Below, in pieces: positions 32,233 through 43,650 of a stretch of 64,000 nt of DNA. Both the position numbers and the translations under genes were made by a program. Origin of the DNA: Pogostemon cablin (Eukaryota; Streptophyta; Magnoliopsida; Lamiales; Lamiaceae); assembly GCA_023678885.1 (NCBI GenBank), contig CM043001.1, forward strand, positions 1,188,001 to 1,252,000, written 5' to 3'. The notes below the pieces were generated by a model, which was not told the DNA's origin, made no database searches, and saw only the letters and a program-made list of their open reading frames with translations. The first letter of the stretch is position 1; every line of letters starts with the position of its first letter.

Positions 32233-33090
32233 TCTTATATATACTAATTGCGAATACGCTGCTATAAATAACTTTTAAAAATATGATGTGTCGCGATGTG
32301 GTCAATCATTGTATTTTTTATTTTAATATTATATATATTATGTTTCTATTTTTATAATTTATTATTATATATTAACATGTATTATTATCACTATTATATA
32401 TATCCAAAATATTTATTCTTATCTACAAAATATCTGATAAGTCTTTATTCAATTAATTATTTCAAGAAAATAATTATCTAAATATTATAATATATTGAAT
32501 AAAAATAGATTCACCATTAAAAAAAATAAGTTACACTCCTCTCATTTTATTATATGACAACATTTAAAAATGAATTATTCTAAAAATTTTTATTTAATTA
32601 CCTCAAAGCTTCAATTAAAAAATAATATTTATAAAAATATTTATTTAACATAAATATTATACTATTTATAATTATATATACAACATTATTTAGGTTATAA
32701 ATATATCTAAAATAAAAAATAATGAATATCATGTAACACACGGGCAATAATTACTCAAAAAAATTTTATTTAATTACCGCAAAACTTCAATTAAAAAAAT
32801 AATATTTATAAAAATATTTATTTAACATAAATATTATACTATTTATAATTATATATACAATATTATTTAGGTTATAAACATATCTAAAATAAAAAATAAT
32901 GAATATCATATACATACGGGCAAAAATAAAACATAAACAATTATATAAATTAATAATTTAACTAAAGTATTTAATTAACATAAATATTTTGTTCATAATA
33001 ATAATAAAATATATTTAAACTAATTTATTTTATTAATTTAAGATAAAGTATACTAATTAATCCGTGTAGTACACGAGAGAAAAAAACTAG
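32233..33090 (+). mobile_element. Non-autonomous Helitron-like element
   Basis: Starts TCTTATATATACTA after an A (32232) and ends in CTAG before a T (33091), the A-TC..CTRR-T rule of Helitrons. Eleven bases before the end is a short hairpin CGTGTAGTACACG (about 33063-33075). There is no terminal inverted repeat, no target duplication and no Rep/helicase ORF, as expected for a short 858-bp copy. The interior holds a 176-bp tandem repeat. Confidence 0.6.
32581..32930 (+). repeat. 176-bp direct tandem repeat, two copies
   Basis: Landmark ATTACC[TG]CAAA[GA] occurs at 32597 and 32773. Both copies continue nearly identically through TATTTAACATAAATATTATA, ATTATTTAGGTTATAAA and AAAAAATAATGAATATCAT. 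Confidence 0.8.
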
Positions 33091-33292
33091 TAATATATAT
33101 TTATCGAGTAATCTTCAATCTCATATTTTCAATGATAATGAATAGATTAAGTATAAAATATTCACATACGTATAATCCATATATCCAATTAGATTGGGTG
33201 GTTATCTCTATATTAAAATTAATATTATATATTTATTAATTAGAATATATGTACATTTATCCATATATTGGAGAATACTCCGTATGTACAAC

Positions 33293-33303
33293 CTATATAA
33301 TAG
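33293..33303 (+). promoter_or_regulatory. Probable TATA box of P1
   Basis: CTATATAATAG about 50 bp before the first P1 coding exon. P3 and P4 have close counterparts (CTATATAAAT) at comparable places relative to their 5' leaders. Confidence 0.5.
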
Positions 33304-33426
33304 GGTATGTTTGTAATCGTTTTTCTTAAACTCTTACTGATCAATAGAAGATGGAAGAGGATAGGTCAATTCAAGAGGTAATTAAATTTGAAGAGGTAAT
33401 TAATGAAAATTCAATTTAATTCCTTT

Positions 33427-33605
33427 GTAGTTCGTTCTGATAATTTCTTTGATAATTTATATAATGATACCGTTGGTAAATAACAATATTTTACCAACAA
33501 TATTAGTTCGTTGCTGATAATTTCGTTAATAATTTATATAAATAACAATATTAGTTTGTTGCTGATAATTTCGTTAATAATTTATATAATAATACCGTTG
33601 TAAAT
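33427..33605 (+). repeat. Short tandem repeat in P1 intron 1
   Basis: Three degenerate copies of a TTCGTTGCTGATAATTTCG then TTAATAATTTATATAA unit (about 48-75 bp apart), the last two nearly identical. 33605-34190 is otherwise featureless intron. Confidence 0.6.
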
Positions 33606-34201
33606 AGCAATGTCTGACCCTGATGAGAGCATATTGGCTCGATTAACAAGGCTGTAATCTTGTCTTTGTACTCGAAATAGAGACGTTGAAAGTGTTCACA
33701 CCTTGGATTTTCTATTATTTAATCCATCCACATTAATCTTGTCGCACTGAGTAAAAAATAATTTAATTCTACCAACAAAAAGGTAAAAGTTAAATAAAAA
33801 TGGAAAGAGGCCTTTCAACTTTTGAATCTGAAAAAAGTATATCCCATGTTCTTAAGACTACCATTAATTTTATAAAATTCTCTTGGATCAAAGGTCTGGT
33901 GATTTTATTTTCGGATTGTTATAGTATTATTTATTCCGTTGCTTTAAAAAAAAAACCCCTTTTATTAGCAATCGCTAAAAATGAATTCTTTTGTAGTGTG
34001 TCAGAATGCTGGTAAGACACCTTTCATATACATATAAATCCAAATCATATTCCAACAAGACGGGTAGGATACATAGTTTAAGAATGTTGATTAAGTTAAT
34101 TGAGTAGGTCGATTTTTCAAAATTTGGGACTGAGTAGATCATGTTAAATCCTTAGTTATATTAATTCTTGATATTAATTATTATATGCATGCAAGTACAA
34201 C

Positions 34202-35277
34202 GGGATAAAAACTTTTTTAGTCCGATAACTTACCTCATGGGTTTTTTTAGTCCCCAAAAGATAAGTTTGTCAAATTAGTCCTATCAGCGAAGAAATAGGG
34301 CAAAAAACATCCTATTTTCGCCGGAAAAAGGTGACATAACCTGAAAACAGCCATGTCACAGCCGAAATCCTAGAAATCCGGCCGGTATGATGACGTAGCG
34401 CCCCGATGGCAGGTGAGTCAGCGGGATAAGAGCCTATTCAGTCCCTTAACTTTTCCCATGTTCTATTTTAGTCCCAATAAAGATAAGTTTGTCAATTTAG
34501 TCCCACTCGTGTAGAAATAGGCCCAAACACGTCTTATTTTCGCCAGAAAATGCTGACATCATCGGAATCGCCAATTTTCAACCGGGACGATGATGTGGCG
34601 CCCTGATGGCAAGTGAGTCAACAAATTAAATATTATTTTAATGCTAATAAGATATTTTTATTTAAACAATTCAGATCGGTGTCATGGCCGATGGCGAAAT
34701 CGTGATCGCTGGCGAAGTTTTGGTGTTTATGATGTGGGCTTTGGTGGCGGAGATTTCGTGCCAGAAGAGAAATGGGCTGATGACCCTTAATAATTTTTTT
34801 TTCTAATTATTTAAACTTTTAGAAAATAAAAATGCCTTGTTGGTATTAAAATAATATTAATTTCAACTGAAAATCGACGATTTCAGCTGTCACTTGACAA
34901 TCACGTGCCATTTTTCGGTGATGTCCGTATTTTTCGGCGAAAATAGGACTTGTTTGGTCCTAATTCTATAAGGGTGAAACTAATTGACAAACTTATCTTT
35001 ATTGAGACTAAAATAGAACATGAGGAAAGTTATGAGACTGAATAGGCTCTTATCCCGCTGACTCACCTACCATCAGGCGCCACGTCATCATACCGGCCGG
35101 AATTCTAGGATTCCGGCTGTGACGTGGCTGTTTTCAGGTGATGTCAGCTTTTTCCGACAAAAATATGACGTTTTTGGCCCTATTTCTTCGCCGGTGGGAC
35201 TAATTTGGCAAACTTATCTTTTTTGGAATTAAAAAAGACCATGGGAAAAGTTATGGGACTAAAAAGGTTTTTTTCCC
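34202..35277. mobile_element. MF1: Mutator-type fold-back element with tandem arms
   Basis: 1,076 bp. The ends are inverted repeats (GGGATAAAAAC left, GGGAAAAAAAC right). It is flanked by a 9-bp target duplication with one mismatch, AAGTACAAC (34193-34201) and AGGTACAAC (35278-35286). Each arm consists of two tandem units of about 220 bp that begin GGGATAA and end GGTGAGTCA; the units contain ATGATGACGTAGCGCC-type text. The short centre (about 34680-34790) has a GGCGAAG-rich part shared with MF2. No transposase. Confidence 0.88.
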
Positions 35278-35639
35278 AGGTACAACGATACATATGTGCT
35301 TGTCTGGATCAAAACATGAACAAAAGGGAAATTATTAACTTGCTCACCAATCAACATAAAATCCCACCTGAGATGATTGAAAGAGGTATGTATATAGTTA
35401 CTCGTTGATTCAATTAACTTAAATTATTGAATAATGGTTAATTATCATATGCACCCAGGTGAACCGTGCACCCACTTTCAAAAACATATACACTTATGAA
35501 TAAAAATATATAAACTTTGTTAATGAATTTTCTGATAATTTTTTAATGAAAAATTTAATGTAAAAAACTATACAATTATTAAGAAACATATATACAGTGC
35601 AGCTTGCATAGGATATCAACTCTTGAATATATATTTATA

Positions 35640-36265
35640 AGAAAAATACTCTATTTTAGCGCCGTAAGTTGTTTTAATTTGATTTTGAATTATGCAATTT
35701 CGCTTTTATATTGGTACTAAAAGTTTACAAATTTTTCTTTTTTAATCTAAAAAAGTCAATTGATAATTGTTAATGTGACTTAATACCGAATTAATTTGGT
35801 CTAATAAGTTTAAAATTCGATTTTAGTTTTTAACTTTTTAATATTTTAAATTTAATTTAGTTGCCTCTGTGTGTAAATTTTTTTTTACTCATTTTGAAAA
35901 AATAAAAAATAAAATTACAACTAGAAAAGAGAAAAAGAGATTTTTATGAAACTACTAAAATTGTAAAAGTAAAAAAAAAAAAGACTTAAAACAATAAAAT
36001 TGGAAAAGTATAAAAAATCAGCCAAAGTTACGCATACATATTCTCTCTCAAATAGTTAAACTTTTATTCCTATTTGTTTTGAAATTGATTTATCAAATTC
36101 AACTTTTTAGTCCGATTACAAACCAAGTCATCTTCCGTAAGTGGTCATTAAACTAAAAGTCGAAATTTTAATCATACAAGGTCTTTTCTTTTTTATTCTC
36201 AAAAAAGTAATATGGATCAAAATCAAAATTAGAACAACTTATGAAACTAAAAATGAAAACCCTAT
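35640..36265. mobile_element. Possible fold-back MITE in P1 intron 2
   Basis: Left arm ATTTTAGCGCCGTAAGTTG and right arm CAACTTATGAAACTAAAAAT are roughly inverted. No clear target duplication, so borders are approximate. It lies in the intron between P1 exons 2 and 3. Confidence 0.35.
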
Positions 36266-36562
36266 ATATTTACATTAATAAGCATGTATGCAGCTTGTGC
36301 GGTTCTTGAACAAGAAAAAAATCGAAACTTTCAAGTATGGATTTGGAGCAGATGAACCCACATGAAAATAAGTATGTTGTACCTTCAAGTAAGTCCTGCT
36401 AATTATTCTTGCATATAAATAGTTTCAATAACATGTATGAGTCGATATTATCAATTGAGATCACTAGTTTCATTTCTTAATGAATATCACGTGATATAAT
36501 CCTTTCTAAATTCAATGCCAAGTATGCAATGATTTAATAGTCATTTTCTAGGTTATAAGCAA

Positions 36563-36895
36563 GAGAAAATATTAAAATTGGTCCTGTAAGTATGACCTAT
36601 TCAAACTTTAGTCATTTTTCATTTGTAATTTTCAATTTTGATTTTTTTTGTCCACTTTTAGTCATTTTTGTCTAAATTTAGTCATTTCCTAAAATTTAGA
36701 TATTTTTTTATCCAAATTTAGTTATGTATGTTTAAAAAAAGTCAAAAATTAATCCGAAAGTGCATAAATTTTATACCAAAAGTAGACAAAAAAGAACTAA
36801 AAGAACTAAAACTGAACACAAATGATCAAAATTGAGAATTACAAGAAAAAAGGATTAAAGTTGGAATTTATCATACTTAATTTTGATATTTACCC
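36563..36895. mobile_element. Mutator-type MITE (GGGTAAATATC family) in P1 intron 3
   Basis: Terminal inverted repeats GAGAAAATATTAAAATTGG and GGGTAAATATCAAAATTAAG. Flanks TTATAAGCAA (left) and TTATAAGAA (right) look like one target duplication with a 1-nt indel. Same family as 47085-48174. Confidence 0.65.
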
Positions 36896-37719
36896 TTATA
36901 AGAATAATTATTTCACTCTAAACACAATTGTGAAACAAGAAATCTGTATCGCAATTTTCCAGAAGCAGTAATCGAGAGTAGTCAGGGTGGATCATTAGAA
37001 TTGCCAACTCTTAACACTTTTTCCATTAGCTCCCTATTTGCAGAATATTGTTGGTGAATCATCAAGTAAGACTTGCAACTCATAATTAATCTCTACTTGT
37101 ATTAATTATTACTTGATTTCCCATATCTCTATTTTACAGCAAAAATCAATTATGTCGATTCCGCAGCAGAAGAAAACAACAATGAATTAACAACTTTGTC
37201 ACTTTTTCCATTAAAACCTGATTTGCGCCAGCAAAGAGTCGAAGATGAAGCATCTATGATTGATCAAACTAAGTGATCATCATAATTTATTCACGAATAC
37301 AATATTCAAAGATTCATACTTTTCTTTTTTTACATATTACACTTTCAATAATTTCGAGTTATATTTTAAATTAATTTTACTGAAGATTTACTTAAATTTT
37401 GTTTGCACATGCTTAAATTTTAGTACATATAATTTTTTCCTCCTCCATATAACTGTAAAGTCAAAAGAATTTATATGGCCTCGTTGTGAATTAAGTATTT
37501 GATTTTTTTTTTTCTAAAATGAATCTGTGAATTCAATTTTTTTTAGCCATAAAGAATCAATAAGTCGAATTTATTAAAAAAATAAATAAACTTTCACATA
37601 CTCAGAAAATGACATCTGTTCTCACTCATTGTTAAACGCTTTCTACACACAAGTGAAAAAACTATTACACGCTTTCTCCACACAAGTGAAAAAAACTATT
37701 ATTAACCACTCAATATTAT

Positions 37720-38400
37720 TAGAGAAATTATCACAAATAGTCCACTAAATATTACTTAACCCACAAATAGTCCTGTATTTTTTGAAAATTTTAATTTTAG
37801 TCATTTTTTATCCAATTTTGATCCTGAGAGATTAAAAGTGAACAGAGAATGACTAAAATTAAAAATTGCAATAGTTGAAGGATCAAATGCTGATTTTGTA
37901 ATAATTTGACAAAAGACTTAAAGGACCAAATATAATAATTTCACCGGGAAAAATTATAATTTCTCACAATATCATAAAAATGTGTTTAAAGATATTATAT
38001 TTAAAACAATATTGCTAAAATCGGGTCGGATCGGCCGGTTAGACCATAAATCGGATCCGGAACCAGCCCAGAATATAAAAAAAAATTTAAGGTTGAATCG
38101 AGTTGGACCAGAAAAACTGATTAAACCGATCCAGCAGGTGAAACATCATAAAATCAAAAATTAAAATTTAAAAAATTTATACAGTATCAGGTGGATCGGT
38201 TCTACCGGTTTTCTGTCCAACCCGATTCAACCTAAAAAATAGTTTTTTAGGTGTTCCGAATTGATTCCGATTCCGATTTCCAGTAAACCGATCGATCTGG
38301 TCCGATTTTGAAAATATTACTTTAAATATAATATCTATAAATATTTTTTTTATGATATTATGATAATTTTAATATAACGTGATAAATTTAAAAAAACTTC
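37720..38400. repeat. Dispersed repeat arm B, inverted copy of 31640-32065
   Basis: 37733-38070 reverse-complemented matches arm A: ATCGGCCGGTTAGACCATAA, ATATTGTGAGAAATTATAA, AAGTCTTTTGTCAAATTATT and GGACTATTTGTG. A partial third copy in the orientation of arm A lies at 38300-38395. The CCGGTT-rich part (38010-38290) resembles subterminal repeats of hAT elements. No gene. Confidence 0.6.
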
Positions 38401-39012
38401 GGTCAAACGACAGCATACGCCACATCATAGATGGTAGGCGAGGCTAGGCGATGCTGATTAGCAATCTCAGTGGTACCATGTAGAGGGAGTATGAATAATT
38501 ATAGCTGTTAGGGGTATTTAGGATAATTCCAATTAAAATTTTGTCAAGGTGAGTATATGTTGTAAAATAGTTTGTCCAGCGACTTGATTTAATCCTTTTG
38601 CCCCAATTATTTTGGGCAAGCACAACATTGTCTTATCCAATAACTTGTGTGAGCAAGTGTCCTTGTAAATTTAAACTGTGGTCACGAGTGATCCGTGGTC
38701 ACGAGTGACCCCTCACACGAGGGGTAACACAAGAAATTATTTTTAAAATTTTAATATGCAAATATTTATTATTTATGTGAGGGCATCTCACGATCCTGTA
38801 GACGGATAAGATCAATTGAGATAAGTGATGTTATTTTTGAAAAAAAAAAGTATAAATTTATTTTTTTACATTAAAAAAGAATGTGGAGAAGGTAATTGGT
38901 TCTATCATTATAAATTTTTATTTTTTATTTATTTATTTTTTAAATCCACCCCTGCTATAAATTCGATCGAGGGTGCACCCCATGCACCCAAAAGTTTGAA
39001 TCCAATTCTCCT
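38401..39012. other. Intergenic stretch between P1 and P2
   Basis: No gene. A short direct duplication GTGGTCACGAGTGA occurs twice at 38680-38710. The rest is AT-rich; presumed distal promoter of P2. Confidence 0.4.
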
Positions 39013-39022
39013 TGTATAAATT
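39013..39022 (+). promoter_or_regulatory. Probable TATA box of P2
   Basis: TGTATAAATT, followed about 35 bp later by a CT-rich start region (CTACACTCACTCTG) and a leader. The leader contains a small upstream ATG (about 39144) with a short ORF and may contain an intron ending TTTTGCAG at 39346. Confidence 0.5.
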
Positions 39023-39359
39023 AAAAGCAGCCAATCCCTACTACACTCACTCTGTTTTCTTTCAATTTTGAGGATTCACCGTCTCCAACATCTTCCTGCA
39101 ATTTCATTCTCCAATTAGGTTATCTAATTTTCTTTCTTGCGAGATGACGAATCTTATTTAATTGAAGCTGTTAGTTTCTGGTGAATCTTGATATCGTACA
39201 CGAATTAATTACTTAATTCCTTCACTCTGTTGCTGAGTCGAATTAAATTTGAAAATTAATCCGAACTAGAAACTGAACCGTTCTTGATTTGAATTTGATT
39301 CATTGGTTTGATTAATCTGTTAAATTATTGACGTACAGATTTTGCAGAATTTATTGAAG

Positions 39360-41034
39360 ATGGTCCGACCGGGCCGCAAGAAGGATCCAAAAATCCCCAA
39401 AGTTGAAGATGTATGTAATAACCTGGGAATTAATGATCATTATTTTCTTAATTACAGTGGAATTTGATCTGAATTACTAATTTGTGTGTATGTATGATCA
39501 GGTGCGAAGTTACTTGAGAAATTTCGTTGATAGTGGCATGAGGATTCATGAGAATATCCAGTTCCTGACTGAAAGCTCTGCTTCTGGTACTAATTAATTC
39601 AATTTGAATAATAATTTTTCAGTTGGATTTAGTATATGTTTGAGTTAATTTCTTAGGCCTAATTAGTAATTAGGGTTCTGTAATGTGATGAACTAACAAG
39701 ATGGGTTAATGAGTATTGCATTGGTTTGCCATTAATCTCATGGAATATTGTGACCAGCCCTCCATGAGTGAAATAAACCATAATTCATTAATTATCTGAT
39801 CTGGTGTGTTGATATAACTGGTAGACTTAGTGGATCAATGCAGTTGATGATTCTCTGATATCAAGTAAGACTGTATGTCGATTTTACGCAACACGTGAAG
39901 CTTGATTCCCTTATCAATTCCTGCACGAAATAGCTTTCCATGTTATGTTAAGTGAGACTTACAGGTTATAGAATATAGAGACTGCCTATATATGATCAGT
40001 ACTGTTTTTCTTGTATAATTATTTGAGATGTCGATTTTACAGAGCTTTCAACATCAGTTCCTTCACGAAGTAGCCATGTTATGTCATCAATTAAGACAAC
40101 TGCATGCATGATAAATCTCTGAAGTATATATATGCAAGCTTTGTTTAGTTTCAACATCATTTAGCTGATCCAATACTGTATATGTGTCGATTTTACAGCG
40201 CAGATGCAGCTGTACAGTGCAGCGAACCCTGCATTGAGTCAAGATGGATCATCAATTCTGCCAGATTTCCCATCAACTCCTGACTTATCTCTGGAAAGAA
40301 TGAATTCTGTACAGATTTCTAGTGGATCATCAGGTAAGAGTTACAGCTGATGAATCTCTTATATAATCTAGGTGGTTGAGTTTGTTCATTTTGCAGAAGA
40401 AATCAACAGCTGTGATGGATCATCATCAACTCTGACACTTTTTCCGTTAGCTCCTGATTTGTATCTACAAAGAAAGATTGATCAGCAGATGAATTCACCT
40501 AGAAACACTCTTAATACATCATCATGTATGACTTACAAACTCATATAATTATCCGTATATGCCTGATTGAATATGTCGATTTTGACGTAGCTTTCTGATG
40601 CAGCAATGAGTATACACAGTAGCCATGATGGATCATCTTTTCAGCTGATGGATTATCCATTACCTTCTGATTTATCTCCGGAAAGAATGAATATTGATCA
40701 GGGGAATTCTGATGGATCATCAAGTAAGACTTCAAGCTGATGAGTCTTTAACATACATATATATACATGCTTGCTGAGTTACAATATCATCTAGCTGACT
40801 GAATATGTCAAATTTACAGCAGAAAGCTGCATTAGCCATCACGAGGATCTCACGGACGCTGTAAGCAGCAGCCACGGTGGATCATCGTTAACTCCGACGC
40901 TTTTTCCACTTTTTCCATTAGCTCCAGATTTGTATCTACAAAGAATGGATGATCAGCAACGGATTGGTGGTGGATCATCCTCAAATCTAGATCATATTGA
41001 TGAAACGGAGGACTACAATCTGTCACTGTTTTGA
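39360..41034 (+). CDS. P2: intact A_thal_3526-like protein with repeated LFPLAPDL exons
   Basis: Spliced gene, six coding exons by eye: 39360-39410, 39502-39586, 40199-40333, 40397-40525, 40604-40723, 40820-41034; all introns GT..AG, the first phase 0, all others phase 1, total 244 residues. Exon 1 is MVRPGRKKDPKIPKVED, basic and nuclear-signal-like. Exon 2 (VRSYLRNFVDSGMRIHENIQ) is a diverged first half of the A_thal_3526 domain; the second half (VWxxLExEN) is absent. Exons 3-6 are variants of one unit: DGSS, a proline core (FPSTPDLSLERM, LFPLAPDLYLQR, YPLPSDLSPERM, LFPLAPDLYLQR) and a Ser-rich end at the splice site. TLTLFPLA in exon 4 fits the WUS-box pattern TLxLFPxx, known to recruit TOPLESS-type corepressors. 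It ends DYNLSLF. Inference: small nuclear regulator. Intron 2 contains relic exons. Splicing is unproven. Confidence 0.72.
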
Positions 41035-41995
41035 TTTTTTTTTTGTTGAATGTGAATACAATTCCTGATCCATGCACCTATGATATGCACCTATGATACC
41101 GTCTAACCTTACATTCTACATCAATACTTAAAGGGGCTTCTTTGGTTAGGGTAGTGAGAGAGGGTAAGGAGAATGGATATTGTATCGATTTACATTATTG
41201 ATGCTTAGTCGATGCGGTGAGAATCAAAATTCTTTAATTACTCTCATTGGTTTAATAACTATTTTTCATCATTTTTCTCATTGTCATTGACTCCTTAGTG
41301 GATCAGCTCATTGTCATTCTGATTGAGGAATTCGTACCGCAACTTTATTAATTTTGATAAAAAATGACCAAAATGTGAGAGAGAAAATAAATAAATAAAT
41401 AAAACACTAAAATTGATTAAAAAACGTAACATATTGTGAAATTTTCTCCCTGCCTAACGTATTTTTACATTTATTTATGGCAAAAATTTCTGTGCACCCG
41501 AGGCACGGACCACATTCTGGACAACATTCTATGCGCCTTTAGAATTTTGTGTTAAATTGTATACTCTTTAGTATAAAAATGTGTACTCTTTATTTTCTAA
41601 AGAAAAAAAAATATTAATGAAAAGTGTATACCCTTTAGAACAAAATGGTGTACCTTTTATTAATTAAAGTGCGTACCCTTTAGAACAAAGTAATGTACCC
41701 TTACCCATAATCTTTTATTAATTAAAGTGCATACCCTTTAGAACAAAGTAATGTACCCTTACCCATAATACTAAATTTCTAAAGGCGCACGAAGTATGAG
41801 ACCGTGTTACGGTCCGAAAGTGATAACTTTTATAATGAAAATTGATACTAAATTAATGAAAAGTGATAATGTTATTTCATAAACAATTTATAGTATAAAT
41901 AAAAAGAATGAAAAGTGGTAACATTTTATAGCGAGAGTAATAACGTTTTATAGCGGAAGTGATAACTATTTTAAAAAGTGTAAAATAGTCTCATC

Positions 41996-42084
<89 letters not shown>

Positions 42085-42290
42085 ATTCTCTTTCACATAT
42101 TATAAATTTAATAATCTTTTATTTAATAAAAGGGTAATATACACCTCATACCCAATCATGAAAAAAATGATACATTCTTTATGTAGAAAATAAACTAAAA
42201 ATACGTCACTTAATTAAAATATAATTAATAAAATATCAATGTATTTAAAACACGGCGTGGTGAATAATTAAGTTACGCTCCATAAAACCA
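41035..42290. other. P2-P3 intergenic region with short tandem repeat and TA microsatellite
   Basis: No gene. 41656-41772 holds two copies of a 58-bp unit (TTTTATTAATTAAAGTGC, TACCCTTTAGAACAAAGT). Related degenerate copies lie around 41575-41650. 41999-42082 is an uninterrupted AT dinucleotide run of about 42 units. Confidence 0.7.
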
Positions 42291-42300
42291 CTATATAAAT
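42291..42300 (+). promoter_or_regulatory. Probable TATA box of P3
   Basis: CTATATAAAT, nearly identical with its surroundings to 54009-54020 upstream of P4, followed by a CT-rich start region. Confidence 0.55.
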
Positions 42301-42761
42301 ATCTAAAGATCTCTCGATTTGTTATCTCTCCCCCAACTCTTTTCAATTTCACAAGTGACAACCATCGACATCTTCTCCGGCAGGGACATCTGCCATTGGA
42401 ATGCGTCACAGCCGAAGATCACGTAATACAAAGGAAATTAAAAATATATTTATTATTAATATTATATGTATGATTGCTAATAAATAGGTTTTTCAAGAGA
42501 TGGACAATAAAGAGGTAAAAACTATTCATATTGTTGGATTTCCTGATTTTCAACGTCATTTCTGTATATTTGAAAAAAATAATTGCATTAATTCTTTAAT
42601 GTTTTCAGCTTTTAAAATCCACGATACAGATAATTGGTATGCTTATTGATATGCTTGTACTAAGATTGTTACCTAGTGCTTTCCTTTTTCACACACGTGA
42701 ACCTGAAAATCCCAACCTTTGCTTTCCTTTTACAAGAACCGAACCGAAATTCATGTCTTTC

Positions 42762-42851
42762 ATTATTTTTAATTTCTTTGCAATATTTAAATTTTATTTC
42801 AGGTGGTATTATTTTTAATTTCTTTGCAATATTTAATTTTATTTCAGGTGG
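42762..42851 (+). repeat. 45-bp tandem duplication containing a splice acceptor
   Basis: Two copies (42762-42806 and 42808-42851) of a unit running from ATTATTTTTAATTTCTTTGC to TTTTATTTCAGGTGG. Each includes a complete polypyrimidine tract and AG. The second AG (42847) borders P3 exon 2. Confidence 0.9.
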
Positions 42852-43650
42852 CTCAGGGGATTGCATTGGACAGTTCATGTCCAAAGAGGAAACTATGGAT
42901 TCTCTTTTTATACAACACCACATCCCACGAGACGTCACACGAAGAGGTAAGGAGGGGTAATTAATTTTTATTATTACAGATTGCAGTTTAATGTTTTTGT
43001 ATTGATTAATTTTAGAGTCATAGGAAAATTAGCACCTTAGGGTATATAATCACACTTAAGTTTAATCTTCAAATTATCTCAATTCAATCTTTTAATTCAG
43101 ACTAACTTTATAGAATCACCCTTAATTTTATTCTTCAAATTATCTCAATTCAATCTTTTAATTAGACTAAATGACTATTGGATTTTTATAAAAAAATAAT
43201 AGAATGATAATGGGAGTAGACATAGGATAGATAAGTGGGGCGGTGATGTGAGACATCCCATTTTGTAGATGGGAGTTTAATTAGTTACTCCTCACACCCA
43301 CATTACAATGTATGATATAATGACCTATTTATAGGGATTAATGCTTAGTTACTAAGTATTCTTAGTTACTAAGTAATCTTTTATCTTAATTACTAAGTAT
43401 TCTTAGTTATTAAGTAATCTTTTATCTTAATTACTAAGTATTCTTAGTTACTAAGTAATCTTTTATCTTAGTTACTAAGTAATCTGTTATCTTAGTTACT
43501 AAGTAATCTCTAGTAAATGTGCATCAACTATTTTAACACTCCCCCTTGATGCGCATTTGGATGATCCGAGCTTTTCTCGTAGTATCTCGAACCTTGATCT
43601 TGGTAGAGCTTTTGTATTGTTGGCTATTTGAGCCTTTTTTCTTCAACTTT

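Larger units (their letters stand above)
33351..37276 (+). pseudogene. P1: A_thal_3526-like paralogue, broken by two frameshifts
   Basis: Five exons by my model: 33351-33377 (MEEDRSIQE, then GTAATT, phase 0), 35280-35385, 36294-36388, 36963-37065, 37140-37276; later introns are phase 1. Exon 2 reads VQRYICACLDQN then MNKREIINLL and HKIPPEMIER, the first half of the plant-specific A_thal_3526 (Plant protein 1589) domain. Exon 3 gives ACAVLEQEKNRNFQVW, the second half (family: VWxxLExEN), then needs a 1-nt correction in an A-run to reach MDLEQMNPHENKYVV. Exon 4 has a 1-nt insertion (CTCTTAACAC, P2: CTCTGACAC) between ELPTL and LFPLAPYL. Exon 5 ends TLSLFPLKPDLRQQR and a TGA. Family function is unknown. 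Intron 1 carries a Mutator fold-back element that ends on the exon 2 border. The two frameshifts argue for a pseudogene. Confidence 0.65.

Noticed and set aside
34780..35408. ORF at 35205-35408 read as one exon starting MANLSFLELKK
   Set aside because: Its first 25 codons lie in the MF1 transposon arm. Only the part from 35280 shows similarity to the paralogues.
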